NCBI GenBank assembly: GCA_030765065.1
Contig: CM060978.1
Location: 216,895,498-216,959,497 of the forward strand
Direction of reading: 5' to 3'
From: Deroplatys truncata
Lineage: Eukaryota; Arthropoda; Insecta; Mantodea; Mantidae
Length of the DNA: 64,000 bases
Shown: one piece after another, positions 46,635 to 57,889 of the stretch
Layout of the letters: every line of letters starts with the position of its first letter
Numbering within the stretch: the stretch's first letter is position 1
Translations under genes and position numbers: made by a program
The notes under the pieces: model-generated
What the model was told of the DNA's origin: nothing
What the model saw: the letters and a program-made list of their open reading frames with translations, nothing else
Database searches by the model: none

Positions 46635-46769
46635 TTATTTTATGAGAGTTATTAGCTTCTTGATCATGCAACCAATGCCTTCATAAATTTTATAAAATTC
46701 ACCATCATACATAAATGCTGGAGTTGAAAGAATCTGGTTATTCTCGTCATAAACGAATTCATTAACATC
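46635..46769 (-). CDS. GATD3: ES1 / GATD3 (C21orf33-type) homolog, last coding exon
   Basis: The - strand acceptor GTGATTTACAG precedes base 46769. The exon runs 44 codons in phase 0 to TAA at 46637-46635. It encodes DVNEFVYDENNQILSTPAFM, then YDGEFYKIYEGIGCMIKKLI. The TPAFM block followed by a GIGxMxxK helix is the C-terminus of ES1-type proteins, mitochondrial members of the DJ-1/PfpI (class I glutamine amidotransferase-like) superfamily. The catalytic-type Cys lies in earlier exons, which I could not find upstream to 47330; beyond that the DNA is filled with transposons. The gene therefore either has very long introns or this is an orphaned exon. The substitution pattern (no stop, conserved motif) favours a live exon. 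Confidence 0.75.
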   Translation of the reverse strand, partial: DVNEFVYDENNQILSTPAFMYDGEFYKIYEGIGCMIKKLITLIK

Positions 46770-47329
46770 CTGTAAATCACAAAAATGTACGCCAAGCATT
46801 AATTTAAAAAGAAACAGTTTAAACTACTGAAGCCATCCACACAAAAATGGTTTAATCCTCACAAAGATAAATTTTCTTTTACTGCTGACATCTGTCACTA
46901 ATAACAGAAACCAAGAAATTATAAATTGTGTTCGCTTTAAAAAAATTGAAGTGCATGCATATTTTGCTTAAAAACTCTGACAAGTTTGCTTAAATAATTT
47001 TTGCAGAGGTAAGTTCAAATATTAACAGATTTTAAAAATGAAGGATTAAACCACTTCCTTAGATTAATAACAATAAATTGTGGACTTGCTTCTTAAACCT
47101 AAGTATAATTTTTTGTGTTTCTGTGATGCCAATACCAATAAATAGCAAATATCATGTCTATCATTACTATTTTTGGTGTTACTTAAATGACTTACACATT
47201 ACGTGTTTCTCAAAATCAAAATATGACATTAAAACCCAGGCCAGGTTTGCACTTGGGTGAGTCAAGCTATGGCACTAAGCCAGGCATCATCCACAGCGAT
47301 TTCTTTTACCATCAAATGGGAATTTTATT
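46770..47329 (-). other. Probable intron of the ES1 homolog
   Basis: AT-rich, no exon recognised, no repeat family identified. It ends where the R1-like LINE begins. Confidence 0.4.
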
Positions 47330-47999
47330 TTTGTTTTTATGAAGATCCATAATTAATGATTAAAAGAGGGCCTCTGGAGTGGCCTAACAGCCTGCAAGCC
47401 CTTAAAGCTGGTCCTTGAGAGGATACAGGATGCGTTGGCAGGTGGTGAATAGCCGGGACCTGACCAGCGGTGTTGGTTAAACTACCGACACGCTTGTCTC
47501 TGAATAACAAATAAGAGACCGTGAACCAACTCCCCAACCCTGAGGTGTTATGTGATCTGTGCCAATGGGGTGCATGGGAAGATGTTTCGCTACCGGGGAC
47601 TCCAAGATATCTGACGACCTTTCAGAGTATGCGGAGCTCTGTCTGAGCAGACCTGAGTTATCCCTAGCAAATCATAGGAACTGTAGTTGATCCAAGTTCC
47701 ATTACACTGGAGAGCTCCTTATTAGGAGACCCTGAGAGCACTAATATCAAAGTTGAGGCAGCTGGGCCCTCGAAAGAGGATCTTGCTACCGAGACTAAGG
47801 TAAAGGATACAGGAATTGCTACTCCCAGAGATGTGGAGAAGCAACCTTGTACCTAAAACTGGATGCCCCGTTTAGGACACCAAATTAATTACAACTATAA
47901 GCATGGACACTGCAGCCCCTGGAGGGAACCTGATCCCATGAGTCATATATCCCGAAAGAGGACCTGGGGAACTTAGGAGAACCGGACAGGGCAAGCCAT

Positions 48000-48670
48000 G
48001 ACGATTTCGTTCCTTCAGGCTAACCTGCAACACAGTATTACTGCCTTGTAAGTTCTCTTGAGTAACGTAATGAAGTATGAAATAGATGTCGCCATGATAC
48101 AAGAACCCTGGCTTCGACAGGGCCATATCATCAAACTAAATACAAAAGGTTTTACTACCTTGAGTGCTTCGTCTGAAGTAAAACCTAGAGCATGTATCTT
48201 CACTGGACTCAGTAATACCTGAGCCCTGCCAGGATTTCTTACTAAAGACCTGGCAGCAGTCCTACTGAGGAATGAGGAGGGCGGAATGCCACATCAGGTG
48301 GTAGTCTGCTTGGCCTATTTCCCCTATGATTCCGAGGAGCCGCCACCTCTTCAGGGGCTCAAAGATCTTGTGATTTATTGCAAGGATAGAAACCTCAACC
48401 TGTTGATTGGCTGTGACTCCATAGTGTTTGGGGTAGAACGGACATCAATGGTAGAGGAGAGAAGTTGCCCGAGTATCTGAGTTCTACTGATCTCGAGATT
48501 GCGAACCAAGGGGATGTTCCGACCTTTTGTTAATTATCAAAGGGAGGAGGTTCTAGACTTGTCACTAGTATCCTTTGGGATACTAGAAAAGATTAAGGAC
48601 TGGAGGGTATGTTTGGAAGCTTCCATATCCAACCATAGACATTACTCTTCAGTCTGAAGGGAAAAGGAAA
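48000..48670 (+). pseudogene. R1-like LINE endonuclease relic
   Basis: The frames give FLQANLQHSITAL (R1-type QxNLQ start), VAMIQEPWLRQGHIIKLN (catalytic Glu), RACIFTGLSNT, VVCLAYFPYDSEEPPPLQGL, LNLLIGCDSIVFGV (usual GCDANAHH) and SNHRHYSSV near the C-terminus (usual SDHRxI). It would nick target DNA for reverse transcription. Interrupted by stops. Confidence 0.75.
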
Positions 48671-49279
48671 GGACCACCTGTACAGAAACCCTAGGAGGAC
48701 CAATTGAGACTCCTTTAGAAGGGACCTGGAAGGCAGGCTGAGGAATGGACTCAGATCAAGCTAAGAAATACAGAGGACCTGGAGAGGCACATGGGGTTCT
48801 TCACGAACACTCTAGTGTCCTCTATGAAAGAAACTGTCCCCTGATAAACGAGGTTCAGGCTAAAAATAAACTCAGATGGAATTTCTTTTTTAAGGTTCAT
48901 TAGGAAAAAGACACGAAGGCTATAGAATGCGTATTGGGGCAACAAGTGTCAGGCAACTTGGAACTCCTACAAGGAGTCCCAAAGAATTTATAAAAAAGAA
49001 ATAAGGAAGGCCTCAGAGGAATCTTGGAGGCTCTTTTGTGATGATGTACAGAAGCAGTTGAGCACCACTTACCTACAGAAACTGCTGGTCTCCGGAGCTA
49101 GAGCCAGGCTGGCCTTAATAGAGGATCCCTCCAGTGCTATGAACAGTCAGAGGGGGAGACTTTGAGGCTATTACTTGAGACCTACTTCCTGGAGGCTTTC
49201 ATTATAAATCAAGAACCAAACTCAGGTAGGGCACGCCAGCCTTCATGAGCATACTGAGTAGTGATCACTCAGATTGTTA

Positions 49280-50300
49280 CTTTTAAAAAACTTAAATAGG
49301 CCATTTACACTTTTGAGTCCTATAAAAGCGCAGGTGTGAATGGGGTCTTCCCAGCTCACCTTCAGGAAGGCTGGGAGATTATTTCATCCCACTTGGTGAA
49401 AGTACCCAGGACCTGTCTGGCTATGAGGCATGTTTTCGCCTCTGGAGGCAAGCCAAAGTGGTGTTTATACCCAAGCTGGGTAAGCAATCCTAAGGTCTAG
49501 GGATTTTTGTCCTGTCAGTCTAACATCCTTTGTTAAAGGCTCTGGAAAGACTGGTAGATAGATTTCTGAGGGATAGGGGACTGGTAGACAGACCTATCCA
49601 CAGATACAGCGCTCCATCAGCTTGTGGTGGGGCTGTAGAGGGAGAACTCGCCATGGCAGTTTTCTTCCTGGACATTGAAGGTGCCTTTAATAATGAGTTC
49701 AGGCATCATTTGGAAATGTCTGGGGAGAAGGGGAGTCCGTCCGGTTGTAACGAACTGGATTATGACCTCCTTGGAAGGCTGGCAGGCTGTGGGAAGTGTG
49801 TTCATGAGGGCAACAATGCCCCAAGGCTGCCCACAAACGGGAGTTTTTCACCTACCCTGTAGTAGATGTGGTGCTGGACAGACTTAACAGAGGAGGAATT
49901 CAGACTCAAGGTTATGCTAATGACATATGCCTTGTAGCAGGTGGAAAATTTCTGAGTACTGTTTCGGAGCTCTAATAGGGCTCCCTACAGGCTCTAGAGG
50001 AATGGTGTAGAGAAATGACTTATCCATTAACCTAGATAATGGATAGATAATAACCAAGACCCTAATGAGGAGGCTGCCAGGTTTGGTAGAGAGCCCTACC
50101 TGTTTAGGAAGAAGTTGAAGCTTTCTGGAGCAGTGAAGTATCTAAGAGTTATTCTGGATACTGGGCTGAGTTGGAAAAAGCATGTTGAATAAAAAGTTAA
50201 GAAGGCCTACAATGCTTTATGGGCCTGTCGAAGATCTAAGGACTGACACCCAAGGTGATCAAATGGATATATAACTCAGTTAAAACACCGTCAGTAACTT
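49280..50300 (+). pseudogene. R1-like LINE reverse transcriptase relic
   Basis: Pieces in order: YKSAGVNGVFPAHLQEGWEI (usual KSPGxDGIxP), KPKWCLYPS (from KVVFIPKPG), FFLDIEGAFNN (palm, AFD altered to AFN), MPQGCPQTGVF (from PQGGVLSPLL), YANDICLVAGG-like sequence (from YADD). Heavily shifted; inactive. Confidence 0.75.
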
Positions 50301-50599
50301 ATGCAACATTGGTTTAGTGGCATGCCTCTCAAGAGAAGGTAGTGGCTGCCGGGCTGGATTTGCTGCAAAGATTAGCATGTATGATGTAACAGAGGCGGTG
50401 AGGATGACTCCTCAGTCTGCCTTAGAGACTGACATTCCTCCTCTGTGCTTGTTTGTGGAAGATGTAGCCAGAATGAGTGTGGACTGGTGGAATGCCTCTG
50501 GACAGTAGGGGGGATGGTGTTTCAAGCACTCACTGATACTTTCTGGATTACAGGATTAGTGCCCTATAAACCAGATAATTGGGGATTTGATGGGGACTA

Positions 50600-51024
50600 G
50601 GTATAACCTAAGTCCATCCCATACTGTGGTAATACTTTCCAGGGAGGAGTGGACTCAGAGACTGGGTCTCTCCCGAAGGCACAGGGCAGGACGTGGTTCA
50701 CAGATGGTTCCTGCCTCAGGAGCAGGACAGGGGCTGGTGCCTATGGCTCTAGAAGCAGGCTTATTATTTCCCTTGGGCAATTTGCCATGGTTTTCCAGGC
50801 TGAGGTCTATGAGATCTTAGCCTGTGCTATGCACACTATGCCATGTTGGACGAGTGGATATATACATCTGCTCAGATAGTATGGCAGCTTTAAAAGCCCT
50901 TAGGGCGGTTAAAACCACATCCAGACTGGTATGGCAATGCCAAAGGTTGTTGGATACTATGTACCAGCTGCCCGGTTACACTTCTTTGGGTTCCAGGCAT
51001 GCTGGTAGGAAGGAAGAAAGGTAG
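50600..51024 (+). pseudogene. LINE RNase H domain, truncated
   Basis: TDGSCLRSRTGAGAYGSRSR (first catalytic Asp in TDGS), FQAEVYEILAC (catalytic Glu), ICSDSMAALKALRAVKTTSR (third Asp in SDS), and the start of VTLLWVPGM in another frame (usual WVPGHxGxxGNExAD). The last catalytic Asp is lost at the junction with gypsy DNA. Two short shifts separate the blocks. Confidence 0.8.
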
Positions 51025-51299
51025 GTAGGATCAATTGTTCCCTTTGGATCTTCCCATCAGATCACTCCCATACTCTGAACAACATACTGTCTTTGGTCTT
51101 CAATGAGTTCCACTGAGCCCAATAGGACTTATACACACTACTCCTGGGTGTGATGTCCTCCTAGCTCGGCCTAGTTCCTGCCTCCACCACTCTCAGGAGC
51201 AGTCCCAAGTCAGCTGGTCCCTCCTCAGGCTTGCACTGTCCCATACATCTGCAGGCACCGCTGAAATCACATACATAGCTGTGGCACGCTTCTTCTCCT

Positions 51300-51870
51300 C
51301 CACCCTAGTGCACTGGCCGCAATCTTCTGGGCAGGGTCTTCTTGACATGGCATCCGCAATGGAGTGGCTCTGATGTGAAGTTGTATTCCTGAAGCCTTTA
51401 GACCCAAAGGGCTGTCTGGCTCTCCAGGTTCTTAAAGCTCAGTAGCCAGATGAGGGCAGTCCTCAGGTGGAATGGCTGACCGTAGAGGTACTTATGGAAG
51501 TGTTCCAGCATCTTCACAAATGTCAGGAGCTCCCATCGAGTAACACAGTAGCTCTTTTCCTGTCTTGGAGAAAGTCTTGCTGTAGTACGTTATTACCCGC
51601 TGCTGCCAATCCTGAACCTGGGATAGCATGCCTCCAATGCCATTATTGCTGGTGTCTGTGTCCATGATAAAATCCCACCCAGTTGAGGGGATCCCAAAAC
51701 AAGCACACTGCAGAGTGCTAACTCAAGTGCCTGGAATGCGTTCTCGGTCTCTTCTGTCCACATGTAAGGCTGGTGTAGTTCATCCGTTAGATGAGGCTTC
51801 ATGATGGAGAAGCCTCTGACAAACCAGTGAGAGTAGCTGCATAGACCCAGAAAACTGCGCAATTCTCATT
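51300..51870 (-). pseudogene. gypsy RNase H and connection region relic
   Basis: Starts with MRSFLGLCSYSHWFVRGFSI (RT connection, usual FLGLxxYYRRF), PHLTDELHQPYMWTEETENA, FQALELALCSVLVLGSP, then after shifts NYCVTRWELLTFVKMLEHFH, KYLYGQPFHLRTA, and WLLSFKNLESQTALWVQRLQ-type sequence. A short integrase N-terminal piece (DSMLFRVWES) follows near 51100. All frames are interrupted. Confidence 0.8.
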
Positions 51871-51999
51871 TATCTTTCAAGCAAGACCAATCTCTCACGG
51901 CCTGAGCCTTCTCCAGATCTGTGTCTACCACAGTTGATGAGACCATGTGGCCCAAGTATTTAACCGCCTTGCAGAAGAGTTGGCACTTCTTCGTGTTCT

Positions 52000-52600
52000 G
52001 TTTCAGGTTGGCTGCTTGCAATCTGTGACACCTTGGACAGGTACTCTAGATGATCTTTGAAAGTGCTGCCAATAAAGATGATGGTGTCCAAGTACAGCAG
52101 ACAAGTGTCGTAAGTCAATCCCGTCATCAAGGATTCCATCAGGCGCTGGAAAGTGACTGGCGCATTGAGGAGGCCAAGGGCATAACTGTAAACTGCTAAA
52201 GCCCTTGGCCTGTCGAGAATGCAGTTTCTTCCTTATCTCTGGGATCCAGAGCCTCTTGCCAATATCCTGATTTCCGGTCAAGAACCACTGGGCACCAGCA
52301 AGTGTGACCATCAATTTGGGATAAGGAAAAACAGTCATTTCGGGTGACTGCATTCAACTCCCTATAGTCCATGCAGAAGCATGGCTTGCTGCTCTTCTTC
52401 TTCACCAAGACCACAGGGGAACACCAAGGGCTGTCAGACTCTGCGATGATGCCCCTAGATTTCATGTCCTCCAGCATGTCTCGTACCTCTTGGTGGTTGC
52501 TGCTCGTCTCTGGTGTCAAAATGGAGTACTTGGTCAGTAAGACCGTAATTGCCATCCCCTTGGCTGAAAGCAGACTCGTATTGACTAAGGAGGTGCCGGT
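52000..52600 (-). pseudogene. gypsy reverse transcriptase relic
   Basis: The frame 52555-52196 carries EVRDMLEDMKSRGIIAESDS, PWCSPVVLVKKKSSKPCFCM and DYRELNAVTRNDCFSLSQID, followed by DRKSGYWQ (usual LDLKSGYWQ). A second frame (52353-52003) continues the palm, including QWFLTGNQDIGK. The YxDD block is in the shifted frame around 52090 (HHLYWQHF context, degraded). Clear Ty3/gypsy style; inactive. Confidence 0.85.
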
Positions 52601-53528
52601 CCTTCTTCAGTTGTGCTGCAGTCAGATGGTTGGCAGCGCTCTTCAACAAATCTTCCAGCTGGAGTCCTAGATCTTGGGACGGTGCTGGTACCTTGGGTCT
52701 GTTGCACTGCAACACTCATAGTTGGCTCGCATTCCCCCTAACTCTGTTCCAGCCTGTATGTCCTGATCAGTGTCCAATGGAATCAGCTGTCTCACTGGCA
52801 CTTCCTTCCAGCAGGCAACAGTGCCCTTGTGACACATAATCCATCCAATGGTGTCTTCCAGTCCAAACCAGGTTCCTTGAACGCTGGCCCTCCAGACACA
52901 CCTTGCTTCTTTGGGCACAACCACATCCTCCGGATCACCCTACAGATTCCCATGTGTTCGTTGGGGCTCTGGGGTGTCACTTTGTCTCGGCTGAATCTCA
53001 AGATCCTCCTGCCGATGTCAACCATTGCCTCATCGCTCTTGAGGGCTTTCAGTCCCAGTATCACATCTTCAGTCACCCCTGTGACAAACACCTAGAGCCT
53101 TATGATGCTCCGCCCTAGTGTCAATTCCAGAAGCGCTCTCTCTCCACAGGCAAAGTATCATCCGATGCCATATATCAGTTGGTAGGGCTGATTCGGTTTT
53201 CTCAATGGCAAGCCCTTCACCACATTAGGTCTGATTACAGTTACGGCTGCACCTGTGTTGACTAGAACCCAGCACAGTTTCCCTCATATCCAGCCATCCA
53301 CGACAAGGTTGTCACTTATCCTTCTGCCCAAGGCACGCAGCATCACTCAAGTGGATGGTGAAGATGGCCCCAATATGACCCTCGCCATGCTGGTGCTTAT
53401 TCGTTTCACGCCTGCTCATCGGCTTGGTGTAGACAGTCCTTTACTAGGTGTCCTGGCTGGCAACACCCCTAACACACACTGCTTGAAAATCTCCACTGAC
53501 GTCCTTGGGTTGATCCTCTATCCCTACC

Positions 53529-53903
53529 TTACTGAATGCTCCTGGTCTTCATTGTAGGTGCCGCTGTTACCTTGCCCATCTCCATCCTTAACATGACCAT
53601 TAGTGCCTCATGGATGGTCTTGTATTTGCCAAGCATCAATCGCTCTCGTATCTCAGCATTACTCACCCCATCAACAAAGCAGTAGGCAGCGTCCTTGGAT
53701 ATGAAACTGGGCGGGAGGTCCACAAAAGTTTTATTCACTAGCTGTTCAACTGCCAGGATGAACTCCTGCAATATCTCCCCTGGCTGTTGCAGCTTTGCCT
53801 TGAGTTGACTATTATAGGTTGAGGTCAAGCGATGGTTTCCGAACTGGTTTATGAGGGCCTCCCAGATGTCTCCAGACTTCGCTGACGTTGAAATCACATT
53901 CAT
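53529..53903 (-). pseudogene. gypsy gag relic
   Basis: Contains SGDIWEALINQFGNHRLTST and LQQPGEILQEFILAVEQLVN, then DAAYCFVDGVSNAEIRERLM, the capsid-like retrotransposon gag core. It is followed by a zinc-knuckle region in another frame (CWQPGHLVKD-type near 53450). Confidence 0.75.
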
Positions 53904-54135
53904 TCAGAATTTTTGCTGCCCGTCCTGGGGGCTGGCTATTAGCTGTGTGGTTTCTTCCTCTGCTGACCATTGGTTGTGGGCAGCAACAACAGCAAATTGT
54001 CGGTGGAAGACTTAAAAAGTTGATGTGCCATTGTATATTAGTGTCTTAACGCGGTGGATGTCGTCTAGTGTCCTGATGTTTCGATCTTCAAGCCCTTTAG
54101 TATTCCACTAAGCAGTTTTTCCACCATGGCGTTCA

Positions 54136-54484
54136 GTTGTCGACTCTTCCTTCCAGAATGTTAAGCCATTCGCCAAAGTCCTCCATGGCGTCAATGTGTT
54201 CTCCAAGCTCTTTCAACTTTCTGCCGAGCTCTTCCATGCCTTTCTCCATGGCGGCCAGTTGTTCATTAATCTTGTGCAATAGCTCCAAGATGGAGCTTGG
54301 ATATTTCTATCTTCATTTCTGCCTGCATCTTCTCCATTGCGGAATTTACTGTTGTTATTTCACTTCCCATTTTGTCCAACAATTTTTTCAACATTTTCTC
54401 CATCGCAGCTTTTATATCCCACTTCTGACACCATTGTAAAATAAGAACACCAGTTACTATACGAAAGCAAACTTCATTTAACAC
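54136..54484 (-). pseudogene. gypsy gag N-terminal coiled coil
   Basis: KWDIKAAMEKMLKKLLDKMG and ITTVNSAMEKMQAEMKIEIS are heptad-like, and the sequence continues with more such repeats on the other frame. It lies directly after the primer-binding-like TGGTGTCAGAAGTGGGAT at 54435-54418. Confidence 0.6.
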
Positions 54485-54689
54485 TAGTTACTCAGAGTAA
54501 TACAAACGTTACACTTGAGCCACTTTGGCACGCATTCAGAATACAACACAACTACAACTGATCCGTAAAATCACAATTGAACTGCTGAATTGTATGACTC
54601 ATAATTGAACTGTACTGTCCACTTGCACTCAACACTCGACTCAATTCAACACTGTCTGAATGCACTCTGACTTGTCTTGCCACCAGCAG

Positions 54690-55045
54690 TCTATCTAGGT
54701 CTCACATATAAAGGAACTCACGAGAATGAGAATCTTCCAAAACTGAGTTTTATTTATGGACGCTCTTTAACTGCTGTGGTCCTTAGTGTCCCATTCTATA
54801 TTGGGCATGATAAACCAGTAATTTTGCTCAGAGAAGGGTCTTTATCAGGCTTGAGGTTCTTTTACGTGTGTAAATCTATGACACAGGGCCACCAGCTTTA
54901 CTTCCCTTCTGAAGGATGCCATGCTAAAGATTTTTATGCCCAAAAAAATCCATCACCCTCCACCAGGTTTGAACCCGCAACCTCGGGAATTAGAGACTCG
55001 CATAGTAACCACTATGTCACAGAGGACGACTTACAATCTTCCGTA
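54690..55045 (-). repeat. tRNA-derived SINE
   Basis: The - strand head reads TGACATAGTGGTTACTATGC (A box) and GCGGGTTCAAACCTGG (B box), the classic pol III promoter spacing. The body continues to about 54690 with GGTGGCCCTGTGTCATAGAT and TGCCCAATATAGAATGGGAC. Confidence 0.75.
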
Positions 55046-55194
55046 GAGGCCTAAAAGGAATCCTCTGAAGCCTGGAAGTTGCACACAATGGCTATTGTTC
55101 CAAGCACCCATTGCTCTAGAGAGGGACCAGCCATTACCATAACCTGCAGCAGGTACCCACACTGCCAGTCCGTAGGAATGCGTGCACAGTCACA

Positions 55195-55405
55195 GTATTT
55201 AAAACAGATAACAAAGAATATCTCGGAAATTATTAATGGCATAGAAAATTATATTTAGCATGAATTATGTTTTTAAAGAGATCTGCATTTTTTATTTAAA
55301 GAAAGATTTTATCTATCTCTTATGTGGTTTACCAACTATACAAAAGTCATTTAGAATAAAAAGGACTTCACAGGCTATTCTCAGAAAATTCAAGGTATGG
55401 GCAAT
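55195..55405 (+). repeat. 850-bp dispersed repeat, internal fragment (c10)
   Basis: AAAGAATATCTCGGAAATTA, AAGAGATCTGCATTTTTTAT, TTTATCTATCTCTTATGTGG and AAAAGTCATTTAGAATAAAA in the family order. Confidence 0.75.
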
Positions 55406-55899
55406 TCCATGAGTAATGGACTGGCAAAACACATTTGTTTTCAATAAAACCAATGTTGTGACTTCTAATTTACTTTTTCAGATGTGTTTATACTATTTTA
55501 ATTTTAGGAGTTTAAGCTTTGTTTTGATGTTTATTATTTAGAAATATCTCCCAAGAAAAGTTATTTCTTGCCTTTGGAATTCAGGAATGCCCTGACTTCA
55601 TGTAAACCAGAGATTCTGGAATATACGTTCAGTCAATTAATGCTCTGAAATATAGGGAATGAGATTACTAGCTACCATCTTAATTTACTTGACTAATATC
55701 TGGAAATATTGCATATAAATCTCATTTTGTAATTTAAAATCTTTATTAATTAATTCAAATTAATTTAATTAACTTAAAGTTATGAAGTAGCGGATCAACA
55801 GACTGATTTTTTTCTTTTTGTATTGTAACAGAAATGTAATTTTAACAACTGATTATAATCCCAGTCTTGAGATATATTTACTGTTGGTTACACTATAAG
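55406..55899. other. Intergenic, nothing recognised
   Basis: AT-rich with an AATT-rich patch at 55740-55785. No repeat boundary or frame. Confidence 0.4.
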
Positions 55900-55907
55900 A
55901 TGATTAC

Positions 55908-57866
55908 CAGGGTTAGGAAGTTCATGCATTTGCATATTTTTTTCAAAGCATGTTATTGATATTCTGATAAATTATTTTCAGGAACTATGAATTTTCTAGA
56001 GCTCTGAGTAACTTTTATTGGGCATATAATTGCATATTTATGCTATTTTAAGTAACAGCATGTTTATTTGGCATATTTTAGCACTTAAATGGGAAATAGT
56101 TTTTAAAATGAGTTATTTTGGTTAAATGGTCGACTTGTTTTTCTGTGAACTGATGCTAACAAAAGGATCCAGTTCCACCCTCTGTCAATGTCACTGAGGT
56201 AAGTGATTCATGATCACTGATCACATGAAGAGTGAGTGATGGCTTGCCTTTAAGATAGGGAAATTCCTGCTGTACTGGGGAATAGATTAAGCAATAAGGC
56301 AGTGTGTTGATCGAGCAGCCAGTTTGTTTGTGACAATTGACGAGGTGGTATGAATACATACAGTATTAAAAATGCTGAAGGTGAAACCAAGTAATGCGAG
56401 CAGACTTAAAGAGTTTACAAAGTGAATTTTCTAGTGATTTTATTAGTACAGATGGCAGTGTCTTATACTGTAAGGCATGTGAAAAAAATATTGGGAGTGA
56501 AAAATGGTTTCAGGTCATTCAACATATTGATACTGCAAAGCACACGGAAATGATTGTGGAAAAAAGTGACAGAAGTGTCTAACGTCTACTAGTCGAGTGT
56601 ATGGGAAGTAGAGTTACACAGTTTTCATATGACCTTTGTAAAGCATTCCTAGCAGCTGACATACCTTTATGGAAAATAAATAACCCAATTTTGCGTAATT
56701 TTTTTTTAGAAAAGTACACCAAGCAACACGTGCCTGACCAAAGTACCTTATGTAAAACATACATCCCTCGTTACAACAATGTAATGTCTACCTTGCAAAC
56801 TAAGTTAGCAAATGAGTTTCTCTGGATCTCAATAGCTGAAACAAGTGATGTAGAAGGATGTTTCATTGCAAATGTAATAGTGGGTGTTCTGAATCAGCAG
56901 AAGTTACTAACAGTATATCAGTGAGTCAACTTGTGATTCACTCTAAGAAATTAATATGGCCTGGTAATATAAAATATGACAATGTACTTTTATTTTTAAC
57001 TGATGCAGCAAGCTATATGATCAAAGCAGGGAGCGAGCATTCATTTAACTTGTCTTATTCGCGCCCTTCATCGCATTACAGAAACAATTGGGTTATGTTT
57101 TCCTAAAATAGATAAGCTAATCTCTAATGTGAAAAAAGTGTTTCTTAAATCTGCATCTAGGGTCCAGCTGTTCAAAAAGATGGCGCCTAATATTCCACTA
57201 CCACCTGAACCTGTTGGGGGAGTTGGATAACAGCTGCATTGTATTATGCTAAAAACATTTAGCGTCAGTTAGAAGAATTATTAATTCATTAGAATCAGAT
57301 GATGCTGATAGCATGGAATGTTCTCTCAGACGAAGAGCTTGAAGGAAATTTTGCCTTTATATTTACACATTTTTCCAATATGCTTGCAGCAATTAAATCC
57401 CTGGAAACAACAGGTCTTCCCTTAAATGAGTCATTAATTGTATTCGATACTACAATTTCTGGTTTGGTGTCCATTCCGGGTAATATAGGGCAGAAAATAA
57501 AAGACAAAGTAAACTATGTTCTTTTAAGAAACCCAGAGTACTTGAGGACTTGTCTCTTTCTGTGGAAGAACTACCAACTCTTAGTATGCACCAATATCCT
57601 CATGTGACAATGAAACAAGTTTTTCAAGATACAAAAGACAAAGATATACCATGGAAAGTCTCTGTCATGCAGTAATGGTAAATTGTAATTCATCCCTCAT
57701 TTTGGATGTGGAGTCATTTGTATCTACTTGTCAGCAATAAATGTGTGCACATTGATTTTAAATATAATAATTTTTAGGGCATATTTTGGTGCATATTTTG
57801 CACATTTTGAGAGCATATTTGCATGCATATTACAAGTGTTTTTAGAGCATGAACTTCCTAATGCTG
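55908..57866 (+). mobile_element. hAT element, CGGBP1-like type (1,959 bp)
   Basis: A perfect 8-bp duplication ATGATTAC flanks it (55900-55907 and 57867-57874). The left end CAGGGTTAGGAAGTTCATGC and the inverse right end CAGCATTAGGAAGTTCATGC match at 18 of 20 positions. The subterminal regions are rich in GCATATTT. The coding relic is at 56360-57610. Confidence 0.95.
56360..57610 (+). pseudogene. hAT transposase relic
   Basis: The first piece has a BED/zinc-finger-like start: LYCKACEKNIGSEKWFQVIQ with HIDTAKH (C-x2-C...H-x5-H). Next are FSYDLCKAFLAADIPLWKIN and LRNFFLEKYTKQHVPDQSTL, then LWISIAETSDVEGCFIANVI (first catalytic Asp region, usual IDETTD; here AETSD), then LFLTDAASYMIKAG (second catalytic Asp, usual TDAAxYM). 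The remainder (57300-57600) is in other frames with LETTGLPLNESLIVFD. The style matches CGG-binding-protein-1-like hAT transposases. Shifts and stops make it inactive, and the C-terminal dimerisation domain is absent. Confidence 0.85.
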
Positions 57867-57889
57867 ATGATTACACTCCATGAGTTCTG

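Larger units (their letters stand above)
47330..51024 (+). mobile_element. R1-like LINE with RNase H, degenerate
   Basis: The + strand order is endonuclease (about 48010-48660), RT (about 49280-50160) and RNase H (50640-51024). The 5' part (47340-48000) is GC-richer and probably ORF1/5' UTR. The RNase H is cut near 51010, where antisense gypsy sequence begins. Stops and shifts occur throughout. Confidence 0.75.
51030..54680 (-). mobile_element. Ty3/gypsy LTR retrotransposon, truncated
   Basis: The - strand order is 5' LTR region (54680 to about 54445), primer-binding region, gag (about 54440-53530), protease (about 53300-52670), RT (52600-52000), RNase H (51860-51300) and the very start of integrase (about 51130-51030). 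Integrase proper and the 3' LTR are missing. No envelope-like frame was seen. Confidence 0.8.

Noticed and set aside
52371..53557. Several + strand frames of 70-100 codons
   Set aside because: Shadows of the antisense gypsy gag-pol relic.
54980..55030. Possible functional tRNA gene
   Set aside because: Pol III boxes are present but the acceptor and anticodon arms do not form, and a SINE body follows.
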